From: Vibrio syngnathi
Lineage (GTDB): Bacteria > Pseudomonadota > Gammaproteobacteria > Enterobacterales > Vibrionaceae
Direction: 5' to 3'
Length of the DNA stretch: 64,000 bases
NCBI RefSeq assembly: GCF_002119525.1
Contig: NZ_CP017917.1
Coordinates: forward strand, 620,001 to 684,000
The notes below the pieces were generated by a model. It was not told the DNA's origin and searched no databases. It saw only the letters and a list, made by a program, of their open reading frames with translations. Shown in pieces: positions 8,969 through 18,044 of this stretch (the stretch's first letter is position 1; every line of letters starts with the position of its first letter). The translations under genes and the position numbers were made by a program.

Positions 8969-9002
8969 AAAAAGCCCCAACATAGCTCGTATGTTGAGGC
9001 TT
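8969..9002 (-). terminator. terminator of the DsbA-FKBP unit
   Basis: Stem AGCCTCAACATA/TATGTTGGGGCT (one mismatch or G-U) followed on the minus strand by a run of T, just after the FKBP gene. Confidence 0.85.
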
Positions 9003-9018
9003 AAATCAGTCTCTTCGA

Positions 9019-9492
9019 TTATTTGATAGAGATTAACTCAACATCAAAAATTAAAGTAGCTGATGGTGGGATAGGGCCTGAACCACCTTTACCGTAAGCC
9101 AATTGGCTTGGGATAAACAGGCGAACTTTTTGGCCTTCAACCATGTAAGTCAAACCTTCTTGCCAGCCTTTGATCACTTGTTTAAGAGCAAATGAGATTG
9201 GCTCACCACGATCAACAGAGCTGTCGAAAACAGTGCCGTCGATAAGTGTACCGTGGTAATGAACCGTTATTTTGCTGTTCTTAGTTGGGTGCTCTGTACC
9301 AATACCTTCTTCAAGAACTAGGTATTGAAGACCACTTTCAGTCGTAACAACCCCTTCTTTAGTGCCGTTTTCGATAAGGAATTGTTGGCCTTGTTCGATA
9401 TTTTCTTCGCCAGATTTATGGTTCATCCAAGTGCGGTAGATCATGAAGCCAGCCAAAATAAAGACAATGACCGGGATGATAAATTTAGACAT
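9019..9492 (-). CDS. membrane-anchored FKBP-type peptidyl-prolyl isomerase
   Basis: A 157-residue protein with one N-terminal membrane segment (about residues 3-20) that probably anchors it with the catalytic part in the periplasm, and a C-terminal FKBP domain that isomerises X-proline bonds. FKBP signatures are complete: VHYHGTLIDGTVFDSS, QVIKGWQEGL, VEGQKVRLFIPSQLAYG and a final IPPSATLIFDVEL. It lacks the long dimerisation region of FkpA, so it is closer to the short FklB-type domain. It follows a DsbA-like gene by 42 bases on the same strand, forming an envelope protein-folding pair. Confidence 0.93.
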   Translation of the reverse strand: MSKFIIPVIVFILAGFMIYRTWMNHKSGEENIEQGQQFLIENGTKEGVVTTESGLQYLVLEEGIGTEHPTKNSKITVHYHGTLIDGTVFDSSVDRGEPISFALKQVIKGWQEGLTYMVEGQKVRLFIPSQLAYGKGGSGPIPPSATLIFDVELISIK

Positions 9493-9534
9493 AGTAAAAC
9501 CTATTTATTGTTGATTCTTTATAGAGAAAAGCCG

Positions 9535-10161
9535 TTACGGCTGAGTCAAAAGGTAGTTGATCGTTTTTGCGATGCCAGCAACGTCTTGGTGACCTGCAGT
9601 GAGTACTTGGTATTTACCGTTGATGATAAAGGTTGGTACTGAGTTGATTTGACCTTTTACTGAGATCTCTTCTGCTTTCTTAACGTAGTCAAATAGAGCA
9701 ACTTGCTGTTCTTTGTTCAGTTGGTATGGGCTAACCAGACCACGAGAAGTGAACGCAGACTCTAGAGCTTGTTGACGTTGTTCCGGAGTCGCATCTGCAC
9801 CCATTTGAACCGCACCAAATAGGTCGTCCATGAACGCGTGGTCAGGTGTCGCGTCAAGTTGCATCACTGCTGTGTAGTAGATCATTGCGCTGATTTGAGC
9901 ACTTTCATTGAACGTAACGTGCATTTTGCCAATAGTTTGGCTAGTTAGCGACTCAATTTCTGGAATTGCACTTTCCATTTGACGACAGTGACCACAGTTT
10001 AGAGAGAAGATTTCAGTGATCGGAGACAGGTTAAATTCAGTTAGAGCAGTAGGTAGCGCTTCGTATTGAACGCCTTTCTGTGGCTCGTTGGTTTCACTAC
10101 AACCTGCGATAATTAGTACGGCAGCGAGTGCTGTGATGAATTTAGTAAATGGTTTAAACAT
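9535..10161 (-). CDS. DsbA-family thiol:disulfide interchange lipoprotein
   Basis: A 208-residue protein with lipobox IAGC (lipidated Cys21), so it is tethered to the envelope rather than soluble like classical DsbA. The thioredoxin-fold active site CGHC is at 56-59 and the cis-proline loop reads SVPTFIING near the C-terminus; a helical insert lies between. These show disulfide oxidation or isomerisation activity on exported proteins. First gene of a two-gene unit with an FKBP isomerase. A second DsbA-like protein normally exists elsewhere; this is an additional anchored one. Confidence 0.92.
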   Translation of the reverse strand: MFKPFTKFITALAAVLIIAGCSETNEPQKGVQYEALPTALTEFNLSPITEIFSLNCGHCRQMESAIPEIESLTSQTIGKMHVTFNESAQISAMIYYTAVMQLDATPDHAFMDDLFGAVQMGADATPEQRQQALESAFTSRGLVSPYQLNKEQQVALFDYVKKAEEISVKGQINSVPTFIINGKYQVLTAGHQDVAGIAKTINYLLTQP

Positions 10162-10297
10162 AATGTTTGCTCTAGCGTTGAGATATCGTGAGATTCTAAC
10201 TATTTAGTACGAATTGGAAAACAATTATAAGGTAAATAAATGCAAACAGTTGGAACTCGCGGGCGATGACAGGCGAGTTGACGGTTAACTGTGATCA

Positions 10298-10323
10298 AAA
10301 GCACTTTTTTTGGATGTGCTTTC
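10298..10323. other. hairpin in the divergent promoter region
   Basis: AAAGCAC and GTGCTTT flank an 11-base T-rich loop between two divergent genes. Terminator-like but misplaced for one; could be a leader structure or chance. Confidence 0.3.
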
Positions 10324-10414
10324 TTTTCGTATAAAGTTTTTATCTAAAGTTTTTCTCTCAGTGCCGATATAGACATTAGTGAATGGTTTATCTGCATAAG
10401 TGGTTGGTGAAGTA

Positions 10415-11026
10415 ATGAGATATTTAGCGATAATGTTAAGCATAGCTTTGGCTGGGTGCGAAACTACGTTACCAACAGGGTTATTCGGTGAGAATATGTT
10501 ACAAACTGCACCGAAAACTGATTATGACATTATGTACCCTGAATGGGGGGTGGTTCAAACCACTCATCAGCAAGGAACTATTACCACTAACTACGGACGT
10601 GGTGTTTCGACCAATGATCCACTGGAAGTCTTTTTAAGACAAAACCGTATCGATTTTGAAGTTTTACCTGGCAACCATGTGATGGTAAAGCTTGTACAGC
10701 ATGTGAACTTTAAAACAGGTTCGACATCTCCAGAACCCGCTTACAACCATTGGTTGGACACGTTAGGCAGCTATCTTTCTCGACGCCAAGACATTGATGT
10801 CGTCATTGAAGGGCACACGGATAATTCGGGCAGTGATCGTGTTAATGATCCGCTTTCTGAGCAGCGCGCAAAAGAAGTGAAAGCTCGATTAGAAAGTAAC
10901 TATGTTTCGAGTCGTGCTATTTACACCCGCGGTTTTGGCGAGTACGTTCCCGCGTGTACTAACGCTTCGCCGCAAGGTAAAGCTTGTAACCGCCGTGTAG
11001 AGTTGATGCTGATTGTGGCGAAATAG
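10415..11026 (+). CDS. OmpA-family peptidoglycan-binding lipoprotein
   Basis: A 203-residue protein with lipobox LAGC (Cys15) and a C-terminal OmpA domain: NFKTGS, IEGHTDNSGS, LSEQRAKEVKARL, TRGFGE and NRRVEL, the pattern that binds diaminopimelate of peptidoglycan. It should link the outer membrane to the wall. The middle region (about 20-85) is not recognisable. I start at the ATG at 10415, preceded by GGTGA; a GTG at 10400 would add five residues. Compared with Pal it has a longer N-terminal region and no Tol neighbours. Single gene with its own terminator. Confidence 0.9.
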   Translation: MRYLAIMLSIALAGCETTLPTGLFGENMLQTAPKTDYDIMYPEWGVVQTTHQQGTITTNYGRGVSTNDPLEVFLRQNRIDFEVLPGNHVMVKLVQHVNFKTGSTSPEPAYNHWLDTLGSYLSRRQDIDVVIEGHTDNSGSDRVNDPLSEQRAKEVKARLESNYVSSRAIYTRGFGEYVPACTNASPQGKACNRRVELMLIVAK

Positions 11027-11075
11027 AGACGAGAAGCTTGATTCATTGAATCGAAAGAGCGTATTGATAACAGAC

Positions 11076-11106
11076 ATAAAAAATCCCTCATGAAGAGGGA
11101 TTTTTT
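11076..11106. terminator. bidirectional terminator
   Basis: Stem AAAAAATCCCTC/GAGGGATTTTTT between the convergent OmpA-type and glutaredoxin genes. Confidence 0.88.
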
Positions 11107-11132
11107 GTATTTGGGTTGTATTGCTTTTTCGC

Positions 11133-11492
11133 TTATGCGAATTGTTTCTCTAAGTAAGATACGATATCCGAAGATTCGTACATCCACTCAGTTTTGCCGT
11201 CTTTTTCGATACGTAGACAAGGCACTTTCACACGACCGCCGCCAGCTTCAAGCTCTGCACGGTGTTGCTCGTTGTTTTTTGCATCACGAAGTTCAAATTG
11301 AACCGACTGACGTTTCATCGCGCGGCGCACTTTCACACAAAATGGGCACGCTTCGAATTGGTATAACGTGTGCGTTTTTGCCTGTTCGTTCACTTTGCTT
11401 TGTTCTTCTTGAGAACGCTTGACACCGCGTGGGCTGAAAACAAAATTCAATAACAAGATGACGCGACCTAAAAACCAACGAATAAACTTCAT
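11133..11492 (-). CDS. membrane-tethered glutaredoxin-like protein
   Basis: A 119-residue protein: a short hydrophobic N-terminus (FLGRVILLLNFVF, residues 7-19), a charged linker, then a glutaredoxin/GST-N fold with the dithiol site CPFC, the conserved KVPCL loop (cis-proline) and a glutathione-binding ESSDIVSYL. It probably reduces disulfides or mixed disulfides with glutathione at the inner membrane. I start at the ATG at 11492, preceded by AGAGAG; a longer frame to 11570 lacks a good start. The CPFC site predicts cytoplasmic reducing activity. Confidence 0.88.
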   Translation of the reverse strand: MKFIRWFLGRVILLLNFVFSPRGVKRSQEEQSKVNEQAKTHTLYQFEACPFCVKVRRAMKRQSVQFELRDAKNNEQHRAELEAGGGRVKVPCLRIEKDGKTEWMYESSDIVSYLEKQFA

Positions 11493-11581
11493 AACTCTCT
11501 CTACATATTTAAAATTAGCGTTACAATTTGCAGCATTATATACACAAGTTTTGCTAGATGCTCGCAACAAACCGCTAATAT

Positions 11582-13174
11582 CTATTTTGTCCGTTCGATC
11601 GTGTGAGACTTCGCCACATTTAGCCCTAAACGTTTAGACAGTCGAGTCAAATTGGCTCTGTCTGTTTTCAGAATTCGTCCTGCTTGCGCCCAGTTAAAGT
11701 TGGCGTCTTCCAATACTTCAGTAATGATACTGCGCTGAAAATCATCGGTAGCACCACGCAAACCTGCAGAAAGGTCGATCGTTGGTGTTGATAACGGTGT
11801 GTTTTTTACCTGTGTCGTCGCTATCGGCTGATCTTGGTCGAGTGGGCCACAATCTTCTTTAGTGATTGTCACGAGGTTTTTGTTGGTGCTACGAGCTAAT
11901 GCTTTTAGTGCTGAACGGCTGATAACGTGTTCAAGCTCACGCACGTTACCTGGCCAACCGTAACGGTTTAGAAATACCAGTACATCAGAGCGGAATTTAA
12001 CTTGGTTGATACCAAGTTTACGACGTGCCTGTTCTAGAAAGAAGCCTGCTAGCAAGCTAATGTCGTCACCACGGTCTTTCAGAGCGGGTACTGCGATAGG
12101 GTATACACTCAGTCGGTGGTATAAATCGGCTCTGAATCGACCGTCTTCAACTTCTTGCTTTAAGTCTCGGTTGGTTGCTGCCAAAACACGAACATCAATG
12201 GTTTGAATGTTGTCTTGGCCTACCGGTTGGATTTCGTTGTTTTGCAGCGCACGCAGTAACTTACTTTGTGCTGCCAAAGGCAATTCACCAATTTCATCTA
12301 AGAACAGTGTGCCGCCGTCGGCTAGAGCAAACTTACCTAAGCGGTTTTTGTCTGCGCCAGTAAATGCGCCACGAACGTGACCAAATAGTTCACTCTCTAC
12401 CAAGTTTTCAGGAATCGCCGCACAGTTAACATACACAAGCGGGTTACGCTTACGCTGTGATTGATGATGCAGAGTACGAGCCACTAACTCTTTACCAACA
12501 CCAGTATCACCATGAATCAGAATATTAAATTCAGAGGGTGCGACAACCGCGATATCGTTTTTAAGCGCGACCATGGTGTCACTATTACCAATCAATTCGC
12601 CGCCGTCACGTTCCCACGCTTCAACATTCAGCTCTTCCAGTAATTGCTTTGACTGTTTTGCTTGATGTTCAAGTTGCGAGAAAGTCATCGCCATTTGCAT
12701 CGTAGAGGCAGCAATAGCAGCGAGAACTTCTAGGTTCCGAGCAGGAATATTCGCGAAGACATCAGGTTTTAGGCTGTCGAGGGTTAGTACCCCTAACAAT
12801 TTGTCACCAAAAAGAAGAGGCAAACCCATACAGGCATGCATGGGCAAATCGCCGTCGTGGTCGATCAGTAAGCCATCGAAAGGATCAGGCAATGAGCTAT
12901 CCGCATCAAAACGAACTGGAGAACGCGATGCACAAATCGCATCAAAACGTGGATGTTCTGAAATAATAAAGCGGCGACCGAATGTATCTCGACTGAGCCC
13001 TTGCATTGCGATGGGTACTAGCGTGTCGCCTTGAAGGCTTAAAAGTGCGACACAATCACACGTTATGGTTTTACGAATGGCATCGATTAAGCGATTGAAA
13101 CGGTCTTGATCGTTCACACCGCTGGCTAAACCAATGGTCATTTCCATGAGAGTGGATGCTGAGATATCTTGCAT
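11582..13174 (-). CDS. norR: NorR, nitric-oxide-responsive sigma-54 activator
   Basis: A 530-residue enhancer-binding protein. N-terminal GAF domain (about 20-165) that in NorR holds a mononuclear iron sensing NO; residues matching known NorR positions are kept (HPR at 74-76, DPFD at 97-100, HAC at 113-115, LTLD at 130-133). Central AAA+ domain with Walker A GDTGVGKE (222-229), the sigma-54 contact loop GAFTGA (269-274) and FLDEIGE (291-297); C-terminal helix-turn-helix ([19 protein letters not shown]). Divergent from hmp, whose promoter has sigma-54 and NorR sites, so hmp is its evident target. Confidence 0.96.
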   Translation of the reverse strand: MQDISASTLMEMTIGLASGVNDQDRFNRLIDAIRKTITCDCVALLSLQGDTLVPIAMQGLSRDTFGRRFIISEHPRFDAICASRSPVRFDADSSLPDPFDGLLIDHDGDLPMHACMGLPLLFGDKLLGVLTLDSLKPDVFANIPARNLEVLAAIAASTMQMAMTFSQLEHQAKQSKQLLEELNVEAWERDGGELIGNSDTMVALKNDIAVVAPSEFNILIHGDTGVGKELVARTLHHQSQRKRNPLVYVNCAAIPENLVESELFGHVRGAFTGADKNRLGKFALADGGTLFLDEIGELPLAAQSKLLRALQNNEIQPVGQDNIQTIDVRVLAATNRDLKQEVEDGRFRADLYHRLSVYPIAVPALKDRGDDISLLAGFFLEQARRKLGINQVKFRSDVLVFLNRYGWPGNVRELEHVISRSALKALARSTNKNLVTITKEDCGPLDQDQPIATTQVKNTPLSTPTIDLSAGLRGATDDFQRSIITEVLEDANFNWAQAGRILKTDRANLTRLSKRLGLNVAKSHTIERTK

Positions 13175-13212
13175 AAAGGGCTCATACTGTTTGTATTTTT
13201 ATACATGGTAGA

Positions 13213-13245
13213 GTCTTTATGACATAAAAAAAAGGTCTTTTTGAC
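13213..13245 (+). promoter_or_regulatory. two NorR-like enhancer sites
   Basis: GTCTTTATGAC (13213-13223) and GTCTTTTTGAC (13235-13245) both fit GT-N7-AC, the NorR core. They are 22 bases apart, two helical turns, and lie 55-90 bases upstream of the sigma-54 promoter, as enhancers should. Similar matches at 13335-13345 and 13477-13487 sit downstream of the promoter and are less certain. Confidence 0.75.
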
Positions 13246-13300
13246 TAAAGTTTGAAGAGGGTTTTTGAAGGGATGCTAGGCACAACAAGCTTTCGCATGT

Positions 13301-13316
13301 TGGCACCGTTTGTGCA
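13301..13316 (+). promoter_or_regulatory. sigma-54 promoter of hmp
   Basis: TGGCACCGTTTGTGCA has the -24 GG and -12 GC separated by exactly ten bases, close to consensus TGGCAC-N5-TTGCA. It points at hmp and implies a leader of about 200 bases. Confidence 0.85.
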
Positions 13317-13523
13317 ATGTGTCCATTGCGTGTTGTCTATATGACTGAATATCTGACCCATCATTGATTTGAATCAATGAATGCGAATTTATCAGCCCAC
13401 GTAATTCTCATAAAAATAGTAGCCACAGAGCTCATTGAGAAAGAATTAATATAAAGTCATCTTTAAATAAAATTAGTCAATTTGACACGAAAGGTCAAAA
13501 GGCTAAGTGTTCGGAGTAAATCA

Positions 13524-14720
13524 ATGCTAAACAATCTACATATCAACATCATCAAATCGACGATTCCTCTTTTAGAAAGCGCAGGCCCTGCTTTAACTCA
13601 ACACTTCTATCAACGTATGTTCATGCATAACCCTGAATTGAAAGATATCTTCAATATGACTCACCAAAGAACCGGTCGCCAAGGCGTGGCACTGTTTGAA
13701 GCTATCGCGGCTTATGCTAAAAACATTGAAAACCTAGCAGCGTTAACCTCAGCGGTTGAGCGTATTGCACAGAAACATACAAGCTTTAACATTCAGCCTG
13801 AGCATTACCAAATCGTTGGCCTTCACCTAATTGAAACACTGCGTGAATTAGCTGCTGATGCATTCACACCAGAAGTAGAAGAAGCATGGACAGCAGCTTA
13901 CCTATTCTTAGCTCAAGTATTTATCGACCGTGAAGCGGAACTTTACCTACAGCGCAAGCAAGCTGTTGGTGGGTGGGAAGCTGCACGCGCATTTGTAATT
14001 GCGGACAAAATTGAAGAATCAGCATTAGTAACAAGTTTCATCCTTCAACCAAAAGATGGCGGTGAGGTTCTGGATTACACACCAGGACAGTACATTGGTA
14101 TCGAAGTGAAACCTGAAGGCGCTCAGTACAGCGAGATCCGTCAATACTCACTATCTGACAAACCAAACGGCAAGCAGTACCGAATTTCTGTGAAACGTGA
14201 AGGCCAAGGTCAAGAAACTCAAGGAGTAGTATCGAATCACATGCACGATACTGTTGCTATCGGCGATGAAGTTAGCCTATACGCGCCAGCGGGTGATTTT
14301 ATGTACCAAGAGCGCAGTAAACCGGTAACGCTTATCTCAGCAGGTGTGGGTGTTACACCAATGCAATCAATGCTTGAGTTCTTAAACAACCAGCAGAAAA
14401 ACGAACCTGTGCTGTACCTTCACGCTTGTGAAAACGTAGGTCAGCACTCTTTCACGACTCGTGTTAAAGACATTGTTGCCGATAAAGGTTGGGAAGCGAA
14501 AACGTGGTACATGAACAAAGGCGACTCTGTATGTGAGAACACACATCAAGGTCAAATGGATCTAGCATCTATCTCTGACACTAACGGCTTTGAAGAGAGT
14601 GATTTCTATATTTGTGGCCCTGTTGGTTTTATGAAGAACATCGTAGAACAGCTAGATGCACTTAAAGTTGACCGTTCTCGCGTCCATTACGAAGTCTTTG
14701 GCCCTCACGCTAACTTCTAA
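13524..14720 (+). CDS. hmp: flavohemoprotein, nitric oxide dioxygenase
   Basis: A 398-residue cytoplasmic enzyme that oxidises NO to nitrate with O2 and NAD(P)H. N-terminal globin domain with Tyr29, Gln53 and the proximal haem ligand His85, all at the positions of the E. coli enzyme; FAD-binding RQYSLSDKPN (about 197-206); NAD-binding SAGVGVTPMQSM and a final YICGPVGFM. I start at the ATG at 13524 after CGGAG, which aligns with known Hmp proteins; upstream in-frame codons would add a non-homologous leader. Divergent from norR, with sigma-54 and NorR sites between. A terminator follows. Confidence 0.97.
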   Translation: MLNNLHINIIKSTIPLLESAGPALTQHFYQRMFMHNPELKDIFNMTHQRTGRQGVALFEAIAAYAKNIENLAALTSAVERIAQKHTSFNIQPEHYQIVGLHLIETLRELAADAFTPEVEEAWTAAYLFLAQVFIDREAELYLQRKQAVGGWEAARAFVIADKIEESALVTSFILQPKDGGEVLDYTPGQYIGIEVKPEGAQYSEIRQYSLSDKPNGKQYRISVKREGQGQETQGVVSNHMHDTVAIGDEVSLYAPAGDFMYQERSKPVTLISAGVGVTPMQSMLEFLNNQQKNEPVLYLHACENVGQHSFTTRVKDIVADKGWEAKTWYMNKGDSVCENTHQGQMDLASISDTNGFEESDFYICGPVGFMKNIVEQLDALKVDRSRVHYEVFGPHANF

Positions 14721-14774
14721 TAGCTCTCGACAGTTCAATTGACACTCGCCTGAACTGTTACACCTTGCCTATAC

Positions 14775-14802
14775 AAAGACCTCATATTGTGAGGTCTTTT
14801 TT
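14775..14802 (+). terminator. terminator of hmp
   Basis: Stem AAAGACCTCA/TGAGGTCTTT with a T-run. Confidence 0.88.
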
Positions 14803-14879
14803 CGCTTGGTTTATCCAGCGAGAGGTAATTGGTTATTGGAGTAGGGGTGGGAACCAAGGTGAGATCTTCTACCTTAGGT

Positions 14880-15860
14880 TTAAGACCGTTTGATCTTCTT
14901 AGACATATAATCTGTATCAAAAAACTCAGGCCAGTACATTTTCACATAGCCGCCCGCAACCCAAATCACCAAGATAGTCGCGATGGTTAATTCAAAGAAG
15001 CCGAATTTATGCAGCCAATACCATTGTGGGTATTCCGCGCCGAAAAACGTGGTTAGGCGGTGCATAGCAATGGCGCTGATCACGGATGGGAAGGTGACGG
15101 CAGCAATCGAAGGTTGGAATTTCAGACGCATTAATCGGATGTAACACAAGTAGATCAACAGTGTCATGGTGATGGCAATGCCAGCCAAAGCTCCTGTCAG
15201 AATCGGATCTGGGTTGTCGAAGTTCACCAAGTAAGCGGCTAAAGATAAGTTAACCGGAGCCGCCATGATTGCGAGTGTTGGTCTTGCTCGACGTGGCAGG
15301 TTTCCTTCGAACACCAAGCGATACAACACCACTGGCAGCATGAGGAAATAGATACCGATACAAGTGGCCGCCAGTGTCTCTGAAAAAACGGTGTGTCCAA
15401 ACTGTGTACCTGCTAAGGAACTGCTGATTAACCCCACGGGATACAGGAACCAACTCGGCACAATGTTCGACATTTTGAAATTGAGGATCTGAAAACTAAA
15501 GAACAACACCATCATGGTAAAGTGTAATAACAACGCACAGAACCAAACTGGGTAAGCAATGACTGGAGATATTTCGGCTAAGTAGTCACATAGAATCAAT
15601 AACGCCATGCTCATTGGCGCCATTAAGCTTCCAACTAACGGGTGACGTATATCATTGAGGAAAGCACTAAAGTTCGTTAGATAACGGAGTAAAACGGGTA
15701 GCAATAATAGAGCACCAAACGCAGCAAGGTAGGGGCGAATGATTTCACCAATGCCCGGGACATACAAAGCCCAAGCTTGCCCTAGCCCAATAACACCAAG
15801 TGCCAAAGACGCCTGAGATGGCGGAACATTTTTTACTTGGGTTAATCTTCTCCAGTTCAA
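14880..15860 (-). CDS. TehA/TDT-family (SLAC1-like) transporter
   Basis: A 326-residue inner-membrane protein with about ten hydrophobic helices, matching the tellurite-resistance/dicarboxylate transporter (TDT, SLAC1/TehA) family; the start SQASLALGVIGLGQAW resembles the first TehA helix. Members are anion channels or carriers; the ion moved here is unknown. The start is a TTG at 15860 with GGAG seven bases before it; no better ATG lies upstream, so the non-standard start is likely real. It sits on the opposite strand beyond the hmp terminator and on the same strand as clcA. Confidence 0.85.
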   Translation of the reverse strand: MNWRRLTQVKNVPPSQASLALGVIGLGQAWALYVPGIGEIIRPYLAAFGALLLLPVLLRYLTNFSAFLNDIRHPLVGSLMAPMSMALLILCDYLAEISPVIAYPVWFCALLLHFTMMVLFFSFQILNFKMSNIVPSWFLYPVGLISSSLAGTQFGHTVFSETLAATCIGIYFLMLPVVLYRLVFEGNLPRRARPTLAIMAAPVNLSLAAYLVNFDNPDPILTGALAGIAITMTLLIYLCYIRLMRLKFQPSIAAVTFPSVISAIAMHRLTTFFGAEYPQWYWLHKFGFFELTIATILVIWVAGGYVKMYWPEFFDTDYMSKKIKRS

Positions 15861-16023
15861 CGACTTGCTCCGACTTAGTTAATTACAGAATATTAGATTC
15901 TTTGTATTAGTTAGAGCGTGTAGGTGTTTGGTCAATAGATTTTGAGAGCACTCAACTAATTTTGAGTGGATAATAGCAAGTTTAACGTTTGCTTTTTTGA
16001 TTTTGATACGGAATCGGGATATT

Positions 16024-16048
16024 AAGCACGTTGAATGTGTGCTTTTTT
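16024..16048. terminator. hairpin between clcA and the TehA-type gene
   Basis: AAGCAC and GTGCTT stem with a T-run on the plus strand; on the minus strand, the direction of both genes, the tract is poor. Weak support. Confidence 0.4.
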
Positions 16049-16065
16049 TCATTAGTCATTTGTGA

Positions 16066-17472
16066 TTAACGAACTTCCTCTTGCTGAGGAAGATCTTGCT
16101 GTCTTAGTTTCTCGTTTTTAAGCGTGCGGTTCAGCAGTTGGCTGTAAATTGGCTGACCACCTAACATCTGGGCAATGATTACCGCGCCTAAGCAGGTGAT
16201 GATCAACGGCAAGATGAGGTAGTAGTTATTGGTCATTTCAATAACCAACAGTATGCCAGTGATAGGCGCTCGCACGGTAGCGGCAAATAAGGCGCCCATG
16301 CCAGCAATTGCAAACATACCCGGTTCAATATTCAGTTCAGGAAAGAATACCGCCGCGATAAGCCCGAACGCATAACCAAAGAGGGTTCCTAGCGCAAGCA
16401 TTGGTGCAAAGATACCGCCAGGCGCACCAGAGCCGAAACAAAGCAGAGTAGTAATGACTCGCCCTAAGAAGATCAAGAGCAATATGTTGGCGCTGTAGTT
16501 GCCATTAGTGATGTTCGGGATGATACCAATACCACCGCCAGTCAATTCGGGGATATAGAGCAGTAATAATCCGAAGCAACCGCCCAGCAGGGTACCTGTC
16601 ATCAAGTAGCGTTTACGGTCATTTTTATGTATTGCCACAAATAGCTCTTGGGAAAGCGTAATCAGCTTATTGAAAATGACACCAAACAGGCCGAACAACA
16701 CGCCTAACAACAAGAACAACCACAGAGCGTCCAGTTCAGGCGGTTGGTATTGCGGCATTGTGATAACGGCAGATTGACCATTGATCGAACGAAACACAAT
16801 ATTGGCTGAAACCGCCGATATGATGACGGCTTTGATCGAAATGAGTGAGTAACGAAACTGTGGTCTCATTTCCTCGACTACAAACATGATTCCGGCGAGT
16901 GGTGCGTTGAATGCCGCGGCCAAACCACCTGCTGCACCCGAAGCCAGCAGTGAATGTCGGGCGTCGTCATCTTTGACTCGAAATATATCTGTGACCATGC
17001 GGCCGATACTACCGCCCATTTGAACGGTTGGTCCTTCACGGCCTAACACCATCCCAGAACCTAATGCGCCCATACCGCCAAAGAATTTTACGGGCAATAC
17101 TCTCCACCATCGAACTGGGCGCATGCCGTCCATCGCGCCTTCGATTTCAGGTATACCTGATCCAGCAGCTTCTGGCGCAAAGCGGTGCACGAGGAAATAA
17201 CCAATAAAGGCAAATGCTGCACTAATTAGGAAAGCGGCGAGCCAAAGGGGTAAATGACTACCGATTTCATCTTTTAGCCAATCGGTACGAGTCTCTGTGA
17301 TGAAATGAACCGCGACTTCGAAATAGGTACCTACCACACCAGCAAGTACACCAACAATACAAGAAAGAAAGAGAACAGAAGCGGGTGTCTTATCTCTTGA
17401 GAGAAATTGATTAATAGCATCCCTTGGCATTTTTGCTAGCAAGGACTGCTTAATTTTCTCTCTTCTGGTCAT
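16066..17472 (-). CDS. clcA: H+/Cl- exchange transporter ClcA
   Basis: A 468-residue inner-membrane CLC antiporter exchanging two chloride ions for one proton; in enteric bacteria it supports extreme acid resistance. The selectivity motifs are all readable: GSGIPEIE (104-111), GREGP (144-148) with the gating glutamate 146, FNAPLAG, and GGIFAP near the C-terminus. The glutamate pair at 200-201 matches the internal proton glutamate of exchangers, so this is an exchanger and not a channel. Length close to E. coli ClcA. Start ATG at 17472. Confidence 0.95.
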   Translation of the reverse strand: MTRREKIKQSLLAKMPRDAINQFLSRDKTPASVLFLSCIVGVLAGVVGTYFEVAVHFITETRTDWLKDEIGSHLPLWLAAFLISAAFAFIGYFLVHRFAPEAAGSGIPEIEGAMDGMRPVRWWRVLPVKFFGGMGALGSGMVLGREGPTVQMGGSIGRMVTDIFRVKDDDARHSLLASGAAGGLAAAFNAPLAGIMFVVEEMRPQFRYSLISIKAVIISAVSANIVFRSINGQSAVITMPQYQPPELDALWLFLLLGVLFGLFGVIFNKLITLSQELFVAIHKNDRKRYLMTGTLLGGCFGLLLLYIPELTGGGIGIIPNITNGNYSANILLLIFLGRVITTLLCFGSGAPGGIFAPMLALGTLFGYAFGLIAAVFFPELNIEPGMFAIAGMGALFAATVRAPITGILLVIEMTNNYYLILPLIITCLGAVIIAQMLGGQPIYSQLLNRTLKNEKLRQQDLPQQEEVR

Positions 17473-18044
17473 TGAGGCTAGGTTCCTGAGTCGTTAAAGG
17501 AGGGCTGTACTGAATTATACGCCTCCTATACATATCCTATAGCAATAAAGATGAAAAGTTGATTTTCATTTATGGAATATACTCATTTCATAAATGGAAT
17601 CTATGGACAATAGTGGAATCATTGTCACAATTTTGATCGAATATCTGGGGGCAGCTTGAATATCCCCAAAAATGAACCATAGTTAAATCGTAAAGCAACA
17701 TAACAAACCGCAAGGAGAAGTGAGGTTTTACACACAATTTGGATGGATTCAGAAACAAAGTTTTTAGTTCCTCGTTAATTGTTCAGGTCGATATTTAAGG
17801 CTTCCTGATTCGCGAACTCACGATTGAGTAACGAGGGTGAGGCGTACTGAGTAAGTACGCCTTTAGTTCGTCTGGAGCGTCCAAACTTCGCATCTACCTA
17901 TCTATTTACCCTCTATTTATTTCTACTCTTATCTATTCTGATTATATTTTCGCAATGTCTCTATTAATGAATCTCAGTATAAACAATCGATTGGGGTCAA
18001 CTTTTCGGTGATTGAGTTATACTCCCTGAAAAAGGAGAACTGAT
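17473..18044. other. 572-base intergenic region with inverted repeats
   Basis: Divergent promoter region of clcA and the COG0523 gene. It contains CCTCGTTA (17770-17777) and its complement TAACGAGG (17829-17836), and a 9-bp-stem hairpin AGGCGTACT-N5-AGTACGCCT (17840-17862). No coding frame with a start signal was found. The inverted repeats suggest a dispersed repeat or a structured RNA; neither can be shown here. Confidence 0.45.

Noticed and set aside
13482..13523. upstream TTG start for hmp
   Set aside because: The added 14 residues are not part of flavohemoproteins, and the ATG at 13524 has a good ribosome-binding site and aligns with known starts.
17960..18044. Zur box before the COG0523 gene
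   Set aside because: I looked for the Zur palindrome in the promoter and did not find a convincing match, so zinc regulation is not claimed.
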